Source of the DNA: VFMC01 sp040398525
GTDB lineage: Bacteria; Actinomycetota; Acidimicrobiia; Acidimicrobiales; Ilumatobacteraceae
Assembly: GCA_040398525.1 (NCBI GenBank)
Contig: JBBATY010000004.1
Location: forward strand, 1-64,000
Direction: 5' to 3'
Length of the DNA stretch: 64,000 nucleotides
Part shown: in pieces, positions 1-8,700 of the stretch
Layout of the letters: every line of letters begins with the position of its first letter
Numbering within the stretch: position 1 is the stretch's first letter
Program-made: the position numbers and the translations under genes
The notes under the pieces: generated by a model
Database searches by the model: none
Told to the model about the DNA's origin: nothing
What the model saw: the letters and a program-made list of their open reading frames with translations, nothing else

Positions 1-264
1 CCCACCATCACCGAGCAGACCGAGCACGTGCCCCAGACCGGGGAACCGACGATGGCCCACATCGTGAAGACCCTGCCCGGCGAGAACGCCGCCGCCAAGG
101 TGCTCGAAGCCCGCATCTACGGCACCCCGCTCGAGGCGCTCTGCGGCCATGTGTGGGTGCCGTCGCGCGACCCCAAGCAACTGCCGCTGTGCGATCAGTG
201 CAAGTCGATCTACGACATGTACCGTGCCGTGAACGACGGGCTGAACGAGCGCCCGAACGAGTGA
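1..264 (+). CDS. DUF3039 family protein (5' end outside window)
   Basis: Small protein whose sequence matches the actinobacterial DUF3039 family by eye: a basic N-terminal stretch (AHIVKT), then LCGHVWVP, a DPK turn and CDQCKSIYD near the C terminus. The three cysteines suggest a small metal site; the family has no established function. The frame is open to the first base of the window, so the real start probably lies upstream. An internal GTG at 28 and ATG at 52 are possible but would cut into the conserved N-terminal part. It ends 31 bp before the monooxygenase gene on the same strand. Confidence 0.7.
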   Translation, partial: PTITEQTEHVPQTGEPTMAHIVKTLPGENAAAKVLEARIYGTPLEALCGHVWVPSRDPKQLPLCDQCKSIYDMYRAVNDGLNERPNE

Positions 265-295
265 CGCCGACCCGGCCCACACCCGAGGGGGACCC

Positions 296-634
296 ATGAT
301 CATCATCGCCGGCACCATCACCATCCCGGCCGAGAAGCGGGCGGCATGCCTCGAGGCCTCGGCCCCGCTGCAACTGGCCACCCGTCGCGACGAGCCCGGT
401 TGCCTCGCCTACATCTTCAGCGCCGACCCGATCGAGGCCGACCAGATCAAGGTCTACGAGCTGTGGGAGGACGCGGCCACGCTCGAGGCCCACTTCCTGC
501 ACCCCAACTACACCGACATGCGCACCCTGCTCGGCCGCAGCGGCATCACCGGCGCCGACGTGCACAAGTACCGCATCGACGCGGTGGCCCCGGTGTACAA
601 CGCCCAGCGGGTGGCCACCGCCTCGTTCGACTGA
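296..634 (+). CDS. Antibiotic biosynthesis monooxygenase (ABM) domain protein
   Basis: A 112-residue single-domain protein of the ABM/YgiN type. It opens with the beta strand IIIAGTITIPAEKR, has the central segment DEPGCLAYIFSADP, and carries the helix-strand part VYELWEDAATLEAHF with the conserved Trp-Glu typical of these ferredoxin-like dimers. Family members act as cofactor-independent quinol or polyketide oxygenases or as heme-degrading enzymes; the substrate cannot be read from sequence. The ATG is preceded by GAGGGGG. It is followed 8 bp later by a NUDIX gene in the same direction. Confidence 0.8.
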   Translation: MIIIAGTITIPAEKRAACLEASAPLQLATRRDEPGCLAYIFSADPIEADQIKVYELWEDAATLEAHFLHPNYTDMRTLLGRSGITGADVHKYRIDAVAPVYNAQRVATASFD

Positions 635-642
635 CCGGCGCG

Positions 643-1137
643 ATGGGTGACCCGGCGCCGCTGCGCATCCGACCGGCAGCGCGCGCCGTGCTGCGCACAC
701 CCGACGACCACGTGCTGCTCGTCCGCTTCGAGTTCCCCGGCGGCACCCGCTGGGCGCTGCCCGGCGGCGGCATCGACACGGGCGAGACGGCGCTCGACGC
801 GCTGCGCCGCGAACTGGTGGAAGAGGTCGGCCTCGCCGACGTGGCGATCGGCCCGCACATCTGGAACCGGCTGCACATCATCCCCTTCCTGAGCGGCGAA
901 TGGGACGGCCAGCACGAGACGGTGCACCTCGTCGACGTCGACGCCGTGTTCACACCACGTCCGGCGCTGTCGTGGGAGCAGCTGGCCGCCGAGCATCTGC
1001 ACGAGCTGCGCTGGTGGCACATCGACGAGATCGACGCAGCCGCCGACACGGTGTTCGTGCCACGCGACCTGGCCGGGTTGCTGCGCCGGCTGCGCGTCGA
1101 CGGGCCACCGAATGCACCCGTCGACGTCGACCCCTGA
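643..1137 (+). CDS. NUDIX hydrolase
   Basis: A NUDIX hydrolase of 164 residues. The Nudix box is complete at about residues 45-67: GGGIDTGE, then the helix RRELVEEVGL with the REXXEE metal-binding glutamates. These enzymes hydrolyse a nucleoside diphosphate linked to another group; the substrate is unknown. The ATG at 643 lies 8 bp after the ABM stop, so the two are probably co-transcribed. The C-terminal region contains LRWWHIDEID, a common tryptophan-rich ending in NUDIX proteins. Confidence 0.85.
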   Translation: MGDPAPLRIRPAARAVLRTPDDHVLLVRFEFPGGTRWALPGGGIDTGETALDALRRELVEEVGLADVAIGPHIWNRLHIIPFLSGEWDGQHETVHLVDVDAVFTPRPALSWEQLAAEHLHELRWWHIDEIDAAADTVFVPRDLAGLLRRLRVDGPPNAPVDVDP

Positions 1138-1155
1138 GGAGTAGCGTCGACAGCC

Positions 1156-1791
1156 GTGCCCGACGCCGCCACCATCGCAGCCTTCGCCACGGCGTCGTTC
1201 CTGCTGCTGATCATCCCCGGCCCCGCCGTGCTCTACATCATCAACCGCAGCGTCAGCGACGGCCGCACCGTCGGCCTCGCCGCGGTGGCCGGCCTCGAGC
1301 TCGGCAACCTCGCCCACGCCCTGGCCGCGGCCGCCGGGTTGTCGGCCGTGCTGGCCACCTCGGCCACGGCGTTCACCACGGTGAAGTGGCTCGGCGCGCT
1401 CTACCTCATCGGCGTCGGCATCCGCACCCTCACCCGCAAGCCCGACCCGATGGATGCCGTGCGCACCACCACCACGCCGCGCCGATCGTTCGCGCAGGGC
1501 ATCGTCGTCAACGTGCTCAACCCGAAGGTGGCGTTGTTCTTCCTGTCGTTCCTGCCGCAGTTCATCGACCCCGACCGCGGCAGCGCCGGCCTGCAGGCAC
1601 TGGTGCTCGGCATCGTGTTCGTGCTGATCGGCTGCGTCACCGACAGCGCCTACGCCCTGCTGGCGAGCAGCCTGCGCACCGTGCTGGTCGGTGGACGGGC
1701 GCTGCCGTTCATCCAGCGCTACGTGGCCGGCACGGTGTTCATCGGCCTCGGCCTCACCGCCACCACGGCCTCGGCCGGCGGCAGCCACTGA
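1156..1791 (+). CDS. LysE/RhtB family amino-acid exporter
   Basis: Inner-membrane exporter of the LysE/RhtB family, 211 residues with about six hydrophobic segments. The N-terminal family signature is present: a first helix ending in IIPGPAVLYI, followed by a small-residue helix with GLELGN. The conserved NPKVALFFLSFLPQF segment is at about residues 119-133. It likely exports an amino acid or homoserine-lactone-like compound; the substrate is not predictable. The GTG start at 1156 sits 18 bp after the NUDIX stop. Its stop overlaps the next ATG by one base (TGATG), indicating translational coupling to the EamA transporter. Confidence 0.85.
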   Translation: MPDAATIAAFATASFLLLIIPGPAVLYIINRSVSDGRTVGLAAVAGLELGNLAHALAAAAGLSAVLATSATAFTTVKWLGALYLIGVGIRTLTRKPDPMDAVRTTTTPRRSFAQGIVVNVLNPKVALFFLSFLPQFIDPDRGSAGLQALVLGIVFVLIGCVTDSAYALLASSLRTVLVGGRALPFIQRYVAGTVFIGLGLTATTASAGGSH

Positions 1792-2708
1792 TGACCTCGC
1801 CGAGCGTGCCCGCCACGGGTTCCACGACCACCGCCGCCGTGCCGGGCGCCGGTGCACCGATGCGGCCGTGGGACTGGCTGCTGCTCTGCCTGCCGGGCCT
1901 GCTGTGGGGCACCTCGTTCTACTTCATCGCCGAGGGCCTCGAGGCCTTCCCTGCCGCGCTGATCACGCCGATGCGGGTGGGCATCGGCTTCGCCGTGCTG
2001 GCCGCCTTCCCTGCGGCGCGACGCGGTGTCCCCCGGGCCGACTGGGGCCGCATCGCCCTGCTCGGCGTGGTGTGGATGGCCTTCCCGCTGACGATGTTCC
2101 CCTACGCCGAACAGCACGTCTCGTCGAGCGTGACCGGCATGCTCAACGGCGCCACACCGCTGTTCGTCGCCGCCGTGGCGAGCATCATCGCCCACCGTCT
2201 GCCGCCGCGGATGCAGATGCTCGGCCTGCTCGTCGGCTCGCTCGGAGTGGTGCTGATCGCCCTGCCCACACTCGGCGAAGGCCGGTCGAGCGCGGTCGGC
2301 GTGGCACAGATCCTCGCCGCGCTGTCGTGCTACGGCATCGCCCTCAACCTCGCCGTCCCGCTGCAGCAGCGCCACGGTGCGCTGCCCGTGCTGTGGCGCA
2401 GCCAGGCCGTGGCCCTCGCCCTCACCCTGCCGTTCGGCCTGACCCACCTCGACGAGATCGAGTTCGCCTGGGGCCCGCTGTTCGCCGTGATCGCCCTCGG
2501 CGTGCTCGGCACCTCGTTCGCCTACGTGCTGGCCGCCACCAACGCCGGCCGCCTCGGCAGCACCCGCGCCTCGGTGACCACCTACATCATCCCGGTGGTG
2601 TCGTTGCTGCTCGGCGCGCTGATCCGCGACGAGGCCGTCGCCGTGCTGGCGGTGGCGGGCTGTGCCGTCGCCCTGCTCGGCGCGTGGCTGGCCGGCCGGC
2701 GCGGCTGA
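1791..2708 (+). CDS. EamA (DMT superfamily) transporter
   Basis: Ten-helix drug/metabolite transporter, 305 residues, built of two EamA repeats. Each repeat starts with the typical small-residue helix (LLWGTSFYFIAEGL in the first, AQILAALSCYGIALNL in the second). A conserved proline-rich segment near the end (TYIIPVVSLLLGALIRDE) is characteristic of EamA exporters. The ATG overlaps the LysE stop by one base, so this start was preferred to alternatives in the same frame further upstream. Substrate unknown. A short tandem-repeat region and an assembly gap follow directly. Confidence 0.85.
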   Translation: MTSPSVPATGSTTTAAVPGAGAPMRPWDWLLLCLPGLLWGTSFYFIAEGLEAFPAALITPMRVGIGFAVLAAFPAARRGVPRADWGRIALLGVVWMAFPLTMFPYAEQHVSSSVTGMLNGATPLFVAAVASIIAHRLPPRMQMLGLLVGSLGVVLIALPTLGEGRSSAVGVAQILAALSCYGIALNLAVPLQQRHGALPVLWRSQAVALALTLPFGLTHLDEIEFAWGPLFAVIALGVLGTSFAYVLAATNAGRLGSTRASVTTYIIPVVSLLLGALIRDEAVAVLAVAGCAVALLGAWLAGRRG

Positions 2709-2714
2709 CACCCG

Positions 2715-2960
2715 AACGACCGGGCTGACACCGCAGCGACCGGGCCGACACCGCAGCGACCGGGCCGACNNNNNNNNNNNNNNNNNNNNNNNNNNNNNNN
2801 NNNNNNNNNNNNNNNNNNNNNNNNNNNNNNNNNNNNNNNNNNNNNNNNNNNNNNNNNNNNNNNNNNNNNAACGACCGGGCTGACACCGCAGCGACCGGGC
2901 CGACACCGCAGCGACCGGGCCGACGCGGCCGACGCGGCTGACACCGCAGCGACCTTGCCG
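2715..2960. repeat. 20-bp imperfect tandem repeat around an assembly gap
   Basis: Repeats with a 20-bp period, consensus CGGGCYGACACCGCAGCGAC, lie between the EamA stop and the LmbE start. Full units are at 2721-2740 and 2741-2760, with further units after the gap at 2876-2915 and degenerate CGGCYGAC pieces to about 2960. The 55 bases before the gap (2715-2769) are identical to the 55 bases after it (2870-2924), so some of the apparent copies are one stretch reported twice. No conserved reading frame was seen. Confidence 0.8.
2770..2869. other. Assembly gap (100 N)
   Basis: Exactly 100 N, a placeholder length. An identical 55-bp sequence flanks it on both sides, which suggests that two contigs overlapping by a k-mer length were left unmerged. 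Little or no true sequence need be missing, unless extra repeat copies were collapsed. Confidence 0.95.
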
Positions 2961-2983
2961 ACGCCGCGCCTACCATCGCAGCG

Positions 2984-3772
2984 ATGACGGCCACCGCCAG
3001 CGCCCACCCACACGAGCGCGTGCGCTCCGCACGCCTCGCCGCCCCCACCCACCTCACGGTGGTGTCGCCACACCTCGACGACGCCGTGCTCAGCTGCTTC
3101 ACGCTGATGCGCGCGGCCACCGAGGTGACCGTCATCACCGTGTTCGCCGGCATCCCGGCGGCCGGGACCCCGGCCGCCAGCTGGGACCGGCTCACCGGTG
3201 CCGGCGACCCGCGCCGGCGCGCCCGCGAGCGTCGGGCCGAGGACCGTGCCGCGCTGGCCCACGTGGGCGGCCGACCGGTGCACCTCGACCTGCTCGACGG
3301 CCCCTACCGCAGTGGGGCCCCCGAACGCGACGAGCTGGTGGCCGCCATCGCCGACCGCGTGCCGCGGCGCACCACACTGCTCGCCGTGCCCGCCGGGTTC
3401 GGCACCCACCCCGACCACCACGCCGTCGCCGCCGCCGGGCCCGACGTGGCCGCCCAGCTCGGCCTCGACCTGGTCGCCTACGCCGACTACCCCTATGCCG
3501 CGGTGTACGGCTGGCCGGCCTGGGTGACCCGCACCCCACCACACCCGATGCTCGACCCCGAGGTGGCCTGGGCCCCGGTGCGGCGGCGCCTCACCCCCCA
3601 CGGGCTGACCCGCGACGTGGTGATCGACCTCGACCGCGCCACCCAGCAGGCCAAGCTCGCCGCGTTCGGCTGCTACGCGAGCCAGGTCGAGGTGTGCGAG
3701 TTCGGCCCGTCGCGCATGGTGTCGGGCCCGGCCCGGCTGCGCCACGAGCTGCTGCTCACCCGACCGGCCTGA
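2984..3772 (+). CDS. PIG-L/LmbE family deacetylase
   Basis: Zinc-dependent N-acetyl sugar deacetylase family (LmbE/PIG-L), 262 residues. The N-terminal metal motif is SPHLDDAVLSC (PHxDD) at about residues 28-38, and the second metal ligand lies in GTHPDHHAVA near residue 141. Relatives deacetylate GlcNAc-inositol compounds in mycothiol synthesis, glycolipids or antibiotics; the precise substrate is not evident. The ATG follows the 20-bp repeat region. A second, only distantly similar PIG-L protein is encoded at 34640-35416. Confidence 0.85.
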   Translation: MTATASAHPHERVRSARLAAPTHLTVVSPHLDDAVLSCFTLMRAATEVTVITVFAGIPAAGTPAASWDRLTGAGDPRRRARERRAEDRAALAHVGGRPVHLDLLDGPYRSGAPERDELVAAIADRVPRRTTLLAVPAGFGTHPDHHAVAAAGPDVAAQLGLDLVAYADYPYAAVYGWPAWVTRTPPHPMLDPEVAWAPVRRRLTPHGLTRDVVIDLDRATQQAKLAAFGCYASQVEVCEFGPSRMVSGPARLRHELLLTRPA

Positions 3773-3872
3773 CCCCGTCGGCGCCGCGCCGGCCGGCTGG
3801 GCCGGCTGAGCCGACGACGGCCCGCGTCGCTGCGACTTCGGGCAACCCGGCCCCATCCACTACGACTGTGCC

Positions 3873-4982
3873 GTGACCGACCACCACCACGACCGGCCCA
3901 CCGGGGTGCGCGAAGAGCGCCAGCCGCCGCGCGAGGGCATCGAGGAGGTCGCCCCCGGCATCCTGCGGCTGCAGCTGCCGATCGCGCTGCCGGGCCTCGG
4001 CCATGTGAACTGCTACGCGATGGAGGACTCGCGCGGGCTCGCCCTCGTCGACCCCGGCCTGCCCGGACCGAAGACCTGGAAAGAGCTCACTCGCCTGCTC
4101 CGCTCCGGCGGCTTCTCGATCGACCGGGTGCACACCGTGGTGGTCACCCATTCGCACCCCGACCACTTTGGCCAGGCCGGCACCTTCAAGCGCAAGGTCG
4201 GCGCCGAGGTGGTGACCCACCGCACCTTCCGCACCTTCCTCGACCCCGAGGCCGAGGATCAGGAGAGCGCCGACGACATGGAGCTCGCCGACCGGCCGGT
4301 GAAGGCCCAGGTGGAGGCGTCGCGCAGCCAGGACACGAGCCCGGGCCCGCTCGGGCGGGCCACACCATGGGGCGGCGAGCGCTATGCGCTGCCCCGCAGC
4401 CGCCGGCTGCGCTACTGGGCGATGCGCAAGGCAGCGGGCAAGTTCCTGCCCACCCCCTCGCCCACCCGCCGCGTGGCCGACGCCGACGTGCTGATGCTCG
4501 GTGGCCGCGAGTGGGTGTCGGTGCACACCCCCGGCCACACCATCGACCACCTGTGCCTGTTCGACCCGGCGGCCGGCGTGATGATCTCGGGCGACCACGT
4601 GCTACCGACGATCACCCCGCACATCTCCGGCCTCGGCACCACGGTCGACCCGCTGAAGGACTTCTTCGACAGCCTCGACCGGATGCGCAGCTTCGACCAG
4701 GTGCGCACCGTGCTGCCCGCGCACGGCCTCGAGTTCGGCGACCTGGCCGGACGCGCCGACGCGATCAAGCGCCACCACCTCGAACGCCTCGACAAGCTGC
4801 GCGTCGCGTCGGGCGAACTGGGCCAGGGCACCGTGCGCGAGTACATGCAGGTGCTGTTCGCCGAGCGCTCGTGGGGGTCGATGGCCGAGAGCGAGACGTA
4901 TGCCCACCTCGAGCACCTCCGCCTCCTCGGCGAAGCCACCGTCGACGACACCGGCACACAACTGCGCTACAGCTTCGCCTGA
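3873..4982 (+). CDS. Metallo-beta-lactamase fold hydrolase
   Basis: MBL-fold metallo-hydrolase of 369 residues. The signature HSHPDHFGQ (HxHxDH) is at about residues 93-101, and further metal ligands lie in HTPGHT, SGDHVLP and PAHGLEF. The C-terminal part is a helical region resembling the winged-helix tail found in LACTB2-like members. These enzymes hydrolyse thioesters, lactones or nucleic acids; the substrate is unknown. The start is the GTG at 3873. The gene converges with vapC, with 16 bp between the stops. Confidence 0.85.
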   Translation: MTDHHHDRPTGVREERQPPREGIEEVAPGILRLQLPIALPGLGHVNCYAMEDSRGLALVDPGLPGPKTWKELTRLLRSGGFSIDRVHTVVVTHSHPDHFGQAGTFKRKVGAEVVTHRTFRTFLDPEAEDQESADDMELADRPVKAQVEASRSQDTSPGPLGRATPWGGERYALPRSRRLRYWAMRKAAGKFLPTPSPTRRVADADVLMLGGREWVSVHTPGHTIDHLCLFDPAAGVMISGDHVLPTITPHISGLGTTVDPLKDFFDSLDRMRSFDQVRTVLPAHGLEFGDLAGRADAIKRHHLERLDKLRVASGELGQGTVREYMQVLFAERSWGSMAESETYAHLEHLRLLGEATVDDTGTQLRYSFA

Positions 4983-4998
4983 CCCCGCAACGTCGGGC

Positions 4999-5415
4999 TC
5001 ACACCAGCTCGAACGCCACCCCGATCGCGGCATAGGTCGCCACGGCGCGCCGGTCGCGGGTGAGCAACACCCGCCCGGCCACGCGCGCCGCCTCGGCGAC
5101 AAGTGCGTCGTACACCATCCCACCGACCGTGCCCATCTCCGCCAGCCGGGTCACCAGGCTGCGGTGCTGCGCAGCACTCAGGAAGCAGCGCTCGGGGAAC
5201 GCCCGGCCGAGCAGGTCGACTGCCGTGGCCATGTCGACCCGCGCGCCACCGGGCAACCGGGTGAGCACCGCCAGCGTCTCGAAGGTGGCATGACCGGCAA
5301 GTGCCGGCCGGCGCTGCCGACACACGTCGCTGGCGACGATGTGCCCCTCGTGCGACGGGTCGAGCGCAGCGACGGCCACGCTGGTATCAACACACCACGC
5401 GGCCGAAGGACTCAT
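4999..5415 (-). CDS. vapC: VapC-type PIN-domain toxin
   Basis: PIN-domain ribonuclease of 138 residues, the likely toxin of a VapBC pair. It begins with CVDTSVAVAALDP, which carries the first conserved aspartate. Next come an acidic residue in ATFETLAVL and the later acidic cluster around YDALVAEAA and LLTRDRRA. VapC toxins cleave tRNA or rRNA with Mg2+. The start overlaps the stop of the antitoxin gene by 4 bp (ATGA), the usual coupled arrangement. RNA target unknown. Confidence 0.88.
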   Translation of the reverse strand: MSPSAAWCVDTSVAVAALDPSHEGHIVASDVCRQRRPALAGHATFETLAVLTRLPGGARVDMATAVDLLGRAFPERCFLSAAQHRSLVTRLAEMGTVGGMVYDALVAEAARVAGRVLLTRDRRAVATYAAIGVAFELV

Positions 5416-5657
5416 CGCTGACCGGCGTCGCGCAGGCGGCGGACGTCGTCGTCAGTGACGGTGGCGCCGTCCACCGACTCGAGCACCGGCCACCCATCGA
5501 CCTCGACCACGCGACGGATCGGCGTCGCCGCCGGCTCGAGACGTAGAGACCAGCCCTCGATGACCAGATCGAGCTCGGCGCCAGCCTCGAGGTGGAGCTG
5601 CTCGCGCACCTGCTTCGGCAGCACGATACGCCCGGCTCGATCCATGGCGACTTTCAT
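5412..5657 (-). CDS. vapB: VapB/AbrB-type antitoxin
   Basis: SpoVT/AbrB-type swapped-hairpin DNA-binding antitoxin of 81 residues. The N-terminal half, MDRAGRIVLPKQVREQL, is the classical AbrB/MazE strand-turn-helix. The C-terminal half would bind and block the VapC toxin encoded immediately downstream. Such antitoxins normally repress their own operon, and a small palindrome lies 10 bp upstream of the start (5668-5683). The pair sits between a metallo-hydrolase and dnaE2. Confidence 0.88.
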   Translation of the reverse strand: MKVAMDRAGRIVLPKQVREQLHLEAGAELDLVIEGWSLRLEPAATPIRRVVEVDGWPVLESVDGATVTDDDVRRLRDAGQR

Positions 5658-5667
5658 GGAATGACAC

Positions 5668-5683
5668 TACCACTGTGATGGTA
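5668..5683 (-). promoter_or_regulatory. Candidate VapB operator
   Basis: Inverted repeat TACCA-N6-TGGTA located 10 bp upstream of the antitoxin start codon. AbrB-type antitoxins autoregulate from such sites, so an operator is plausible. The arms are only 5 bp, so a chance palindrome cannot be excluded. Confidence 0.35.
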
Positions 5684-5741
5684 CAAGCATGCCATGTCCC
5701 TGGCTCCTGGGCTCGAGAGGGCGGACGCGACGCAACGTCGG

Positions 5742-8700
5742 TCAGCGGAAGTCGCGGCTGGCGATGGCCACCGGCACCTGCAGCGGCACCAACTCCTCGG
5801 CCACCACGTTCACCACACCCTCGCTGCGCTCGAGCCGGCCGCGGATCAACAATGCGGACGCGCCGCGCGCCACCCGCCGGTAGCGCGCCCAGCACCCCTT
5901 CGACACGACCACGTTCACCAGGCCGGTCTCGTCCTCGAGGTTCATGAACGTCGTGCCCTGCGCCGTCATCGGCCGTTGACGGTGGGTGACCACCCCGGCC
6001 ACCAGCACCTTGCTGCGCGGCTCGCGCACCTGCAGTTCGACCGCCGTGGCCACCCCGAGCGCCGCCAGTCGCTCGCGCAGGAACCGGGTGGGGTGCCCGT
6101 CGGGCGACACCCCGGTGGCCCACAGGTCGGCCACCGCCACCTCGACGGGCTCCATCCCCGGCAGCGATGGCGCCACCGCCCCGGTGACCAGCCCGGCCAA
6201 ACGGTCCGGACGCGACTGCACCGCAGCCCCCACGCCCCACAGCGCCTCGCGACGGCCGAGGCCGAAGCACTCGCCGAACGCGCCGGCCGTGGCCATCGCC
6301 TCGAGCTGGTCGAGCTGCAGGCCGGGCACCCGGCGCACCAGATCCTCGAGCGAGGCATACGGTCGGCCCGCCTCGATCTGGGCGGCCAGCTCGGCCCCCA
6401 CGCCGCGCACCGACCCGACGCCCAGCCGCACCGCCACCCCACCCGTCGACGCTGCGCACGGTTCGAGCGTCGCCAACGGCCGCGAGGCGTTGAGGTCCGG
6501 GGTGTGCACCGCCACCCCGTGACGGCGGGCGTCCTGCACCAGCGAGTGCGGGCTCCAGAAGCCCATCGGCTGGGCGTTCAGCAGCGCCGCGCAGAACGCC
6601 GCCGGCTCGTGGTACTTGATCCACGCCGACGCGTAGACCAGGTACGAGAACGACACCGAGTGGCTCTCCGGGAAGCCGTAGTTGGCGAAGGCGGCCATCT
6701 TGGTGAAGATCTCGTCGGCCACGTCGCCGGTGATCCCCCGCTCGGCCATGCCTTCGTAGAGACGTAGCTTCAGGCGCTCCATGCGCGCCCGGCTGCGCTT
6801 GGAGCCCATCGCCTGGCGCAGCTGATCGGCTTCGCTGGGTGTGAACCCGGCGACGTCGATGGCCATCTGCATGAGCTGCTCCTGGAACAGCGGCACACCC
6901 AGGGTCTTGCCCAGGCTGTTCTCGAGCAGTGGGTGCAGGTAGGTGACCGGCTCCTGGCCGTTGCGGCGACGGATGTAGGGGTGCACCGAGCCGCCCTGGA
7001 TGGGGCCCGGACGGATGAGCGCCACCTCCACCACCAGGTCGTAGAACCGGCGCGGCTTGAGCCGCGGCAAGGTGGCCATCTGGGCCCGGCTCTCGACCTG
7101 GAACACCCCCACCGAGTCGGCCCGGCAGAGCATCGCGTACACCTCGTCCTCCTGCGGGATGGTGGCCAGGTCGATCTCGTAGCCACGGTGCTCGCGCACC
7201 AGGTCGACCGCGCCGTGCAGCGCACCGAGCATGCCCAGGCCGAGCAGGTCGAACTTCACCAGCCCCACCGCCGCGCAGTCGTCCTTGTCCCACTGCAACA
7301 CGCTGCGCCGATCCATGCGCGCCCACTCGACCGGGCACACCTCGATGATCGGCCGGTCGCAGATGACCATCCCGCCGGAGTGGATGCCGAGGTGTCGTGG
7401 CGCGTCCTCGATCTCGGCAGCCAGGTCGAGCACCACCGCCGGGATGTCGTGATCGCCCTGGGCGACGGTGGACGCGAGCGGCCCCCAGGCGTCGAGCTGC
7501 TTGCTCCAGGCGTCCTGCTGGCCCGGGGCGAAACCGAGCGCACGGGCCATGTCGCGCACCGACGAGCGCGCCCGGTAGGTGATGACGTTGGCGACCTGGG
7601 CCGCGTGGTGACGGCCGTAGCGCTCGTAGACGTACTGGATCACCTCTTCGCGGCGGCCGCTCTCGATGTCGAGGTCGATGTCGGGTGGCCCGTCGCGTTC
7701 GGGCGACAGGAACCGCTCGAACAGCAACCCGAGCGACACCGCATCGGCCTTGGTGACACCGAGCGCGTAACAGACGGCGCTGTTGGCCGCACTGCCCCGG
7801 CCCTGGCAGTAGATGTCGGCACGGGCGCAGAACTCGACGATGTCCCACACGACGAGGAAGTACCCGGCGAAGCCGAGGCCCTCGATGACGTCGAGCTCGT
7901 GGTCGATGGTGCGCCAGGCGCGGGCCCGCAGCGACAGGTCCTCGCCGGGCTGGGGTCGCTCGCCGTAGCGGCGACGGGCACCACGGTCGACGAGCAGGCG
8001 CAGGTAGGCCATCTCGTCGAGCGGCTGGCCGTCGGGGCCCGGCGGGCACGGGAACGGCGGCAGCGACGGGGCCACGAGCGCCAGGTCGAACGCCGCGGCA
8101 CGGCCGATCTCGGCGGCCAGCTCGACCACACCCGGGTAGCGGGCGAAGCGCCGAGCCTGTTCGGCACCGCTACGCAGGTGTGCACCGGCCGTGGCCGGCA
8201 ACCACGGGTCGAGGTCGTCGAGGCTGCGCCGGGCGCGCACCGCTGCCACCGCCGCGGCGAGGCGGCGCTGTGCCGGGGTGGCGTAGTGGACGTTGTTGGT
8301 GGCGATGCAGGCCAGGTCGAACCGGGCGGCCAGCTCGGCCAGCGCGTCGTTGCGCGCCGAGTCGAGCGGATCGCCGTGGTCCCACAACTCCACCACCACC
8401 CGGTCGCGGCCGAACCCGTCGATCAGCCGGGCCAGCTCGCGCGCGGCTGCACGCGGCCCGTCGTGCAGCAGCGCCGCCGGCACACCGCCCTTGCGGCACC
8501 CGGTGAGCACCCACCAGTGCCCGGCGCCCACATCGACGAGGTCGGCGAAGCCGAACTGCGGTGCCCCCTTCTCGCCGGCGAGGTGGCCGAGGCTCAGCGC
8601 CCGCGACAGCCGGGCGTAGCCGGCAGGGCCGTCGGCCACCAGCAGCAGGTGCTCACCGTGCGGATCGGGCAGGTGCTGATGACCGGCCGGGCCGGCGACA

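Noticed and set aside
900..1790. Long Arg/Pro-rich extension in frame with the EamA gene
   Set aside because: It overlaps the NUDIX and LysE genes; its composition is that of an out-of-frame reading of high-GC coding DNA.
2715..2960. 20-bp repeat as a CRISPR array
   Set aside because: Repeats are directly adjacent without spacers, and part of the array is an assembly duplication.
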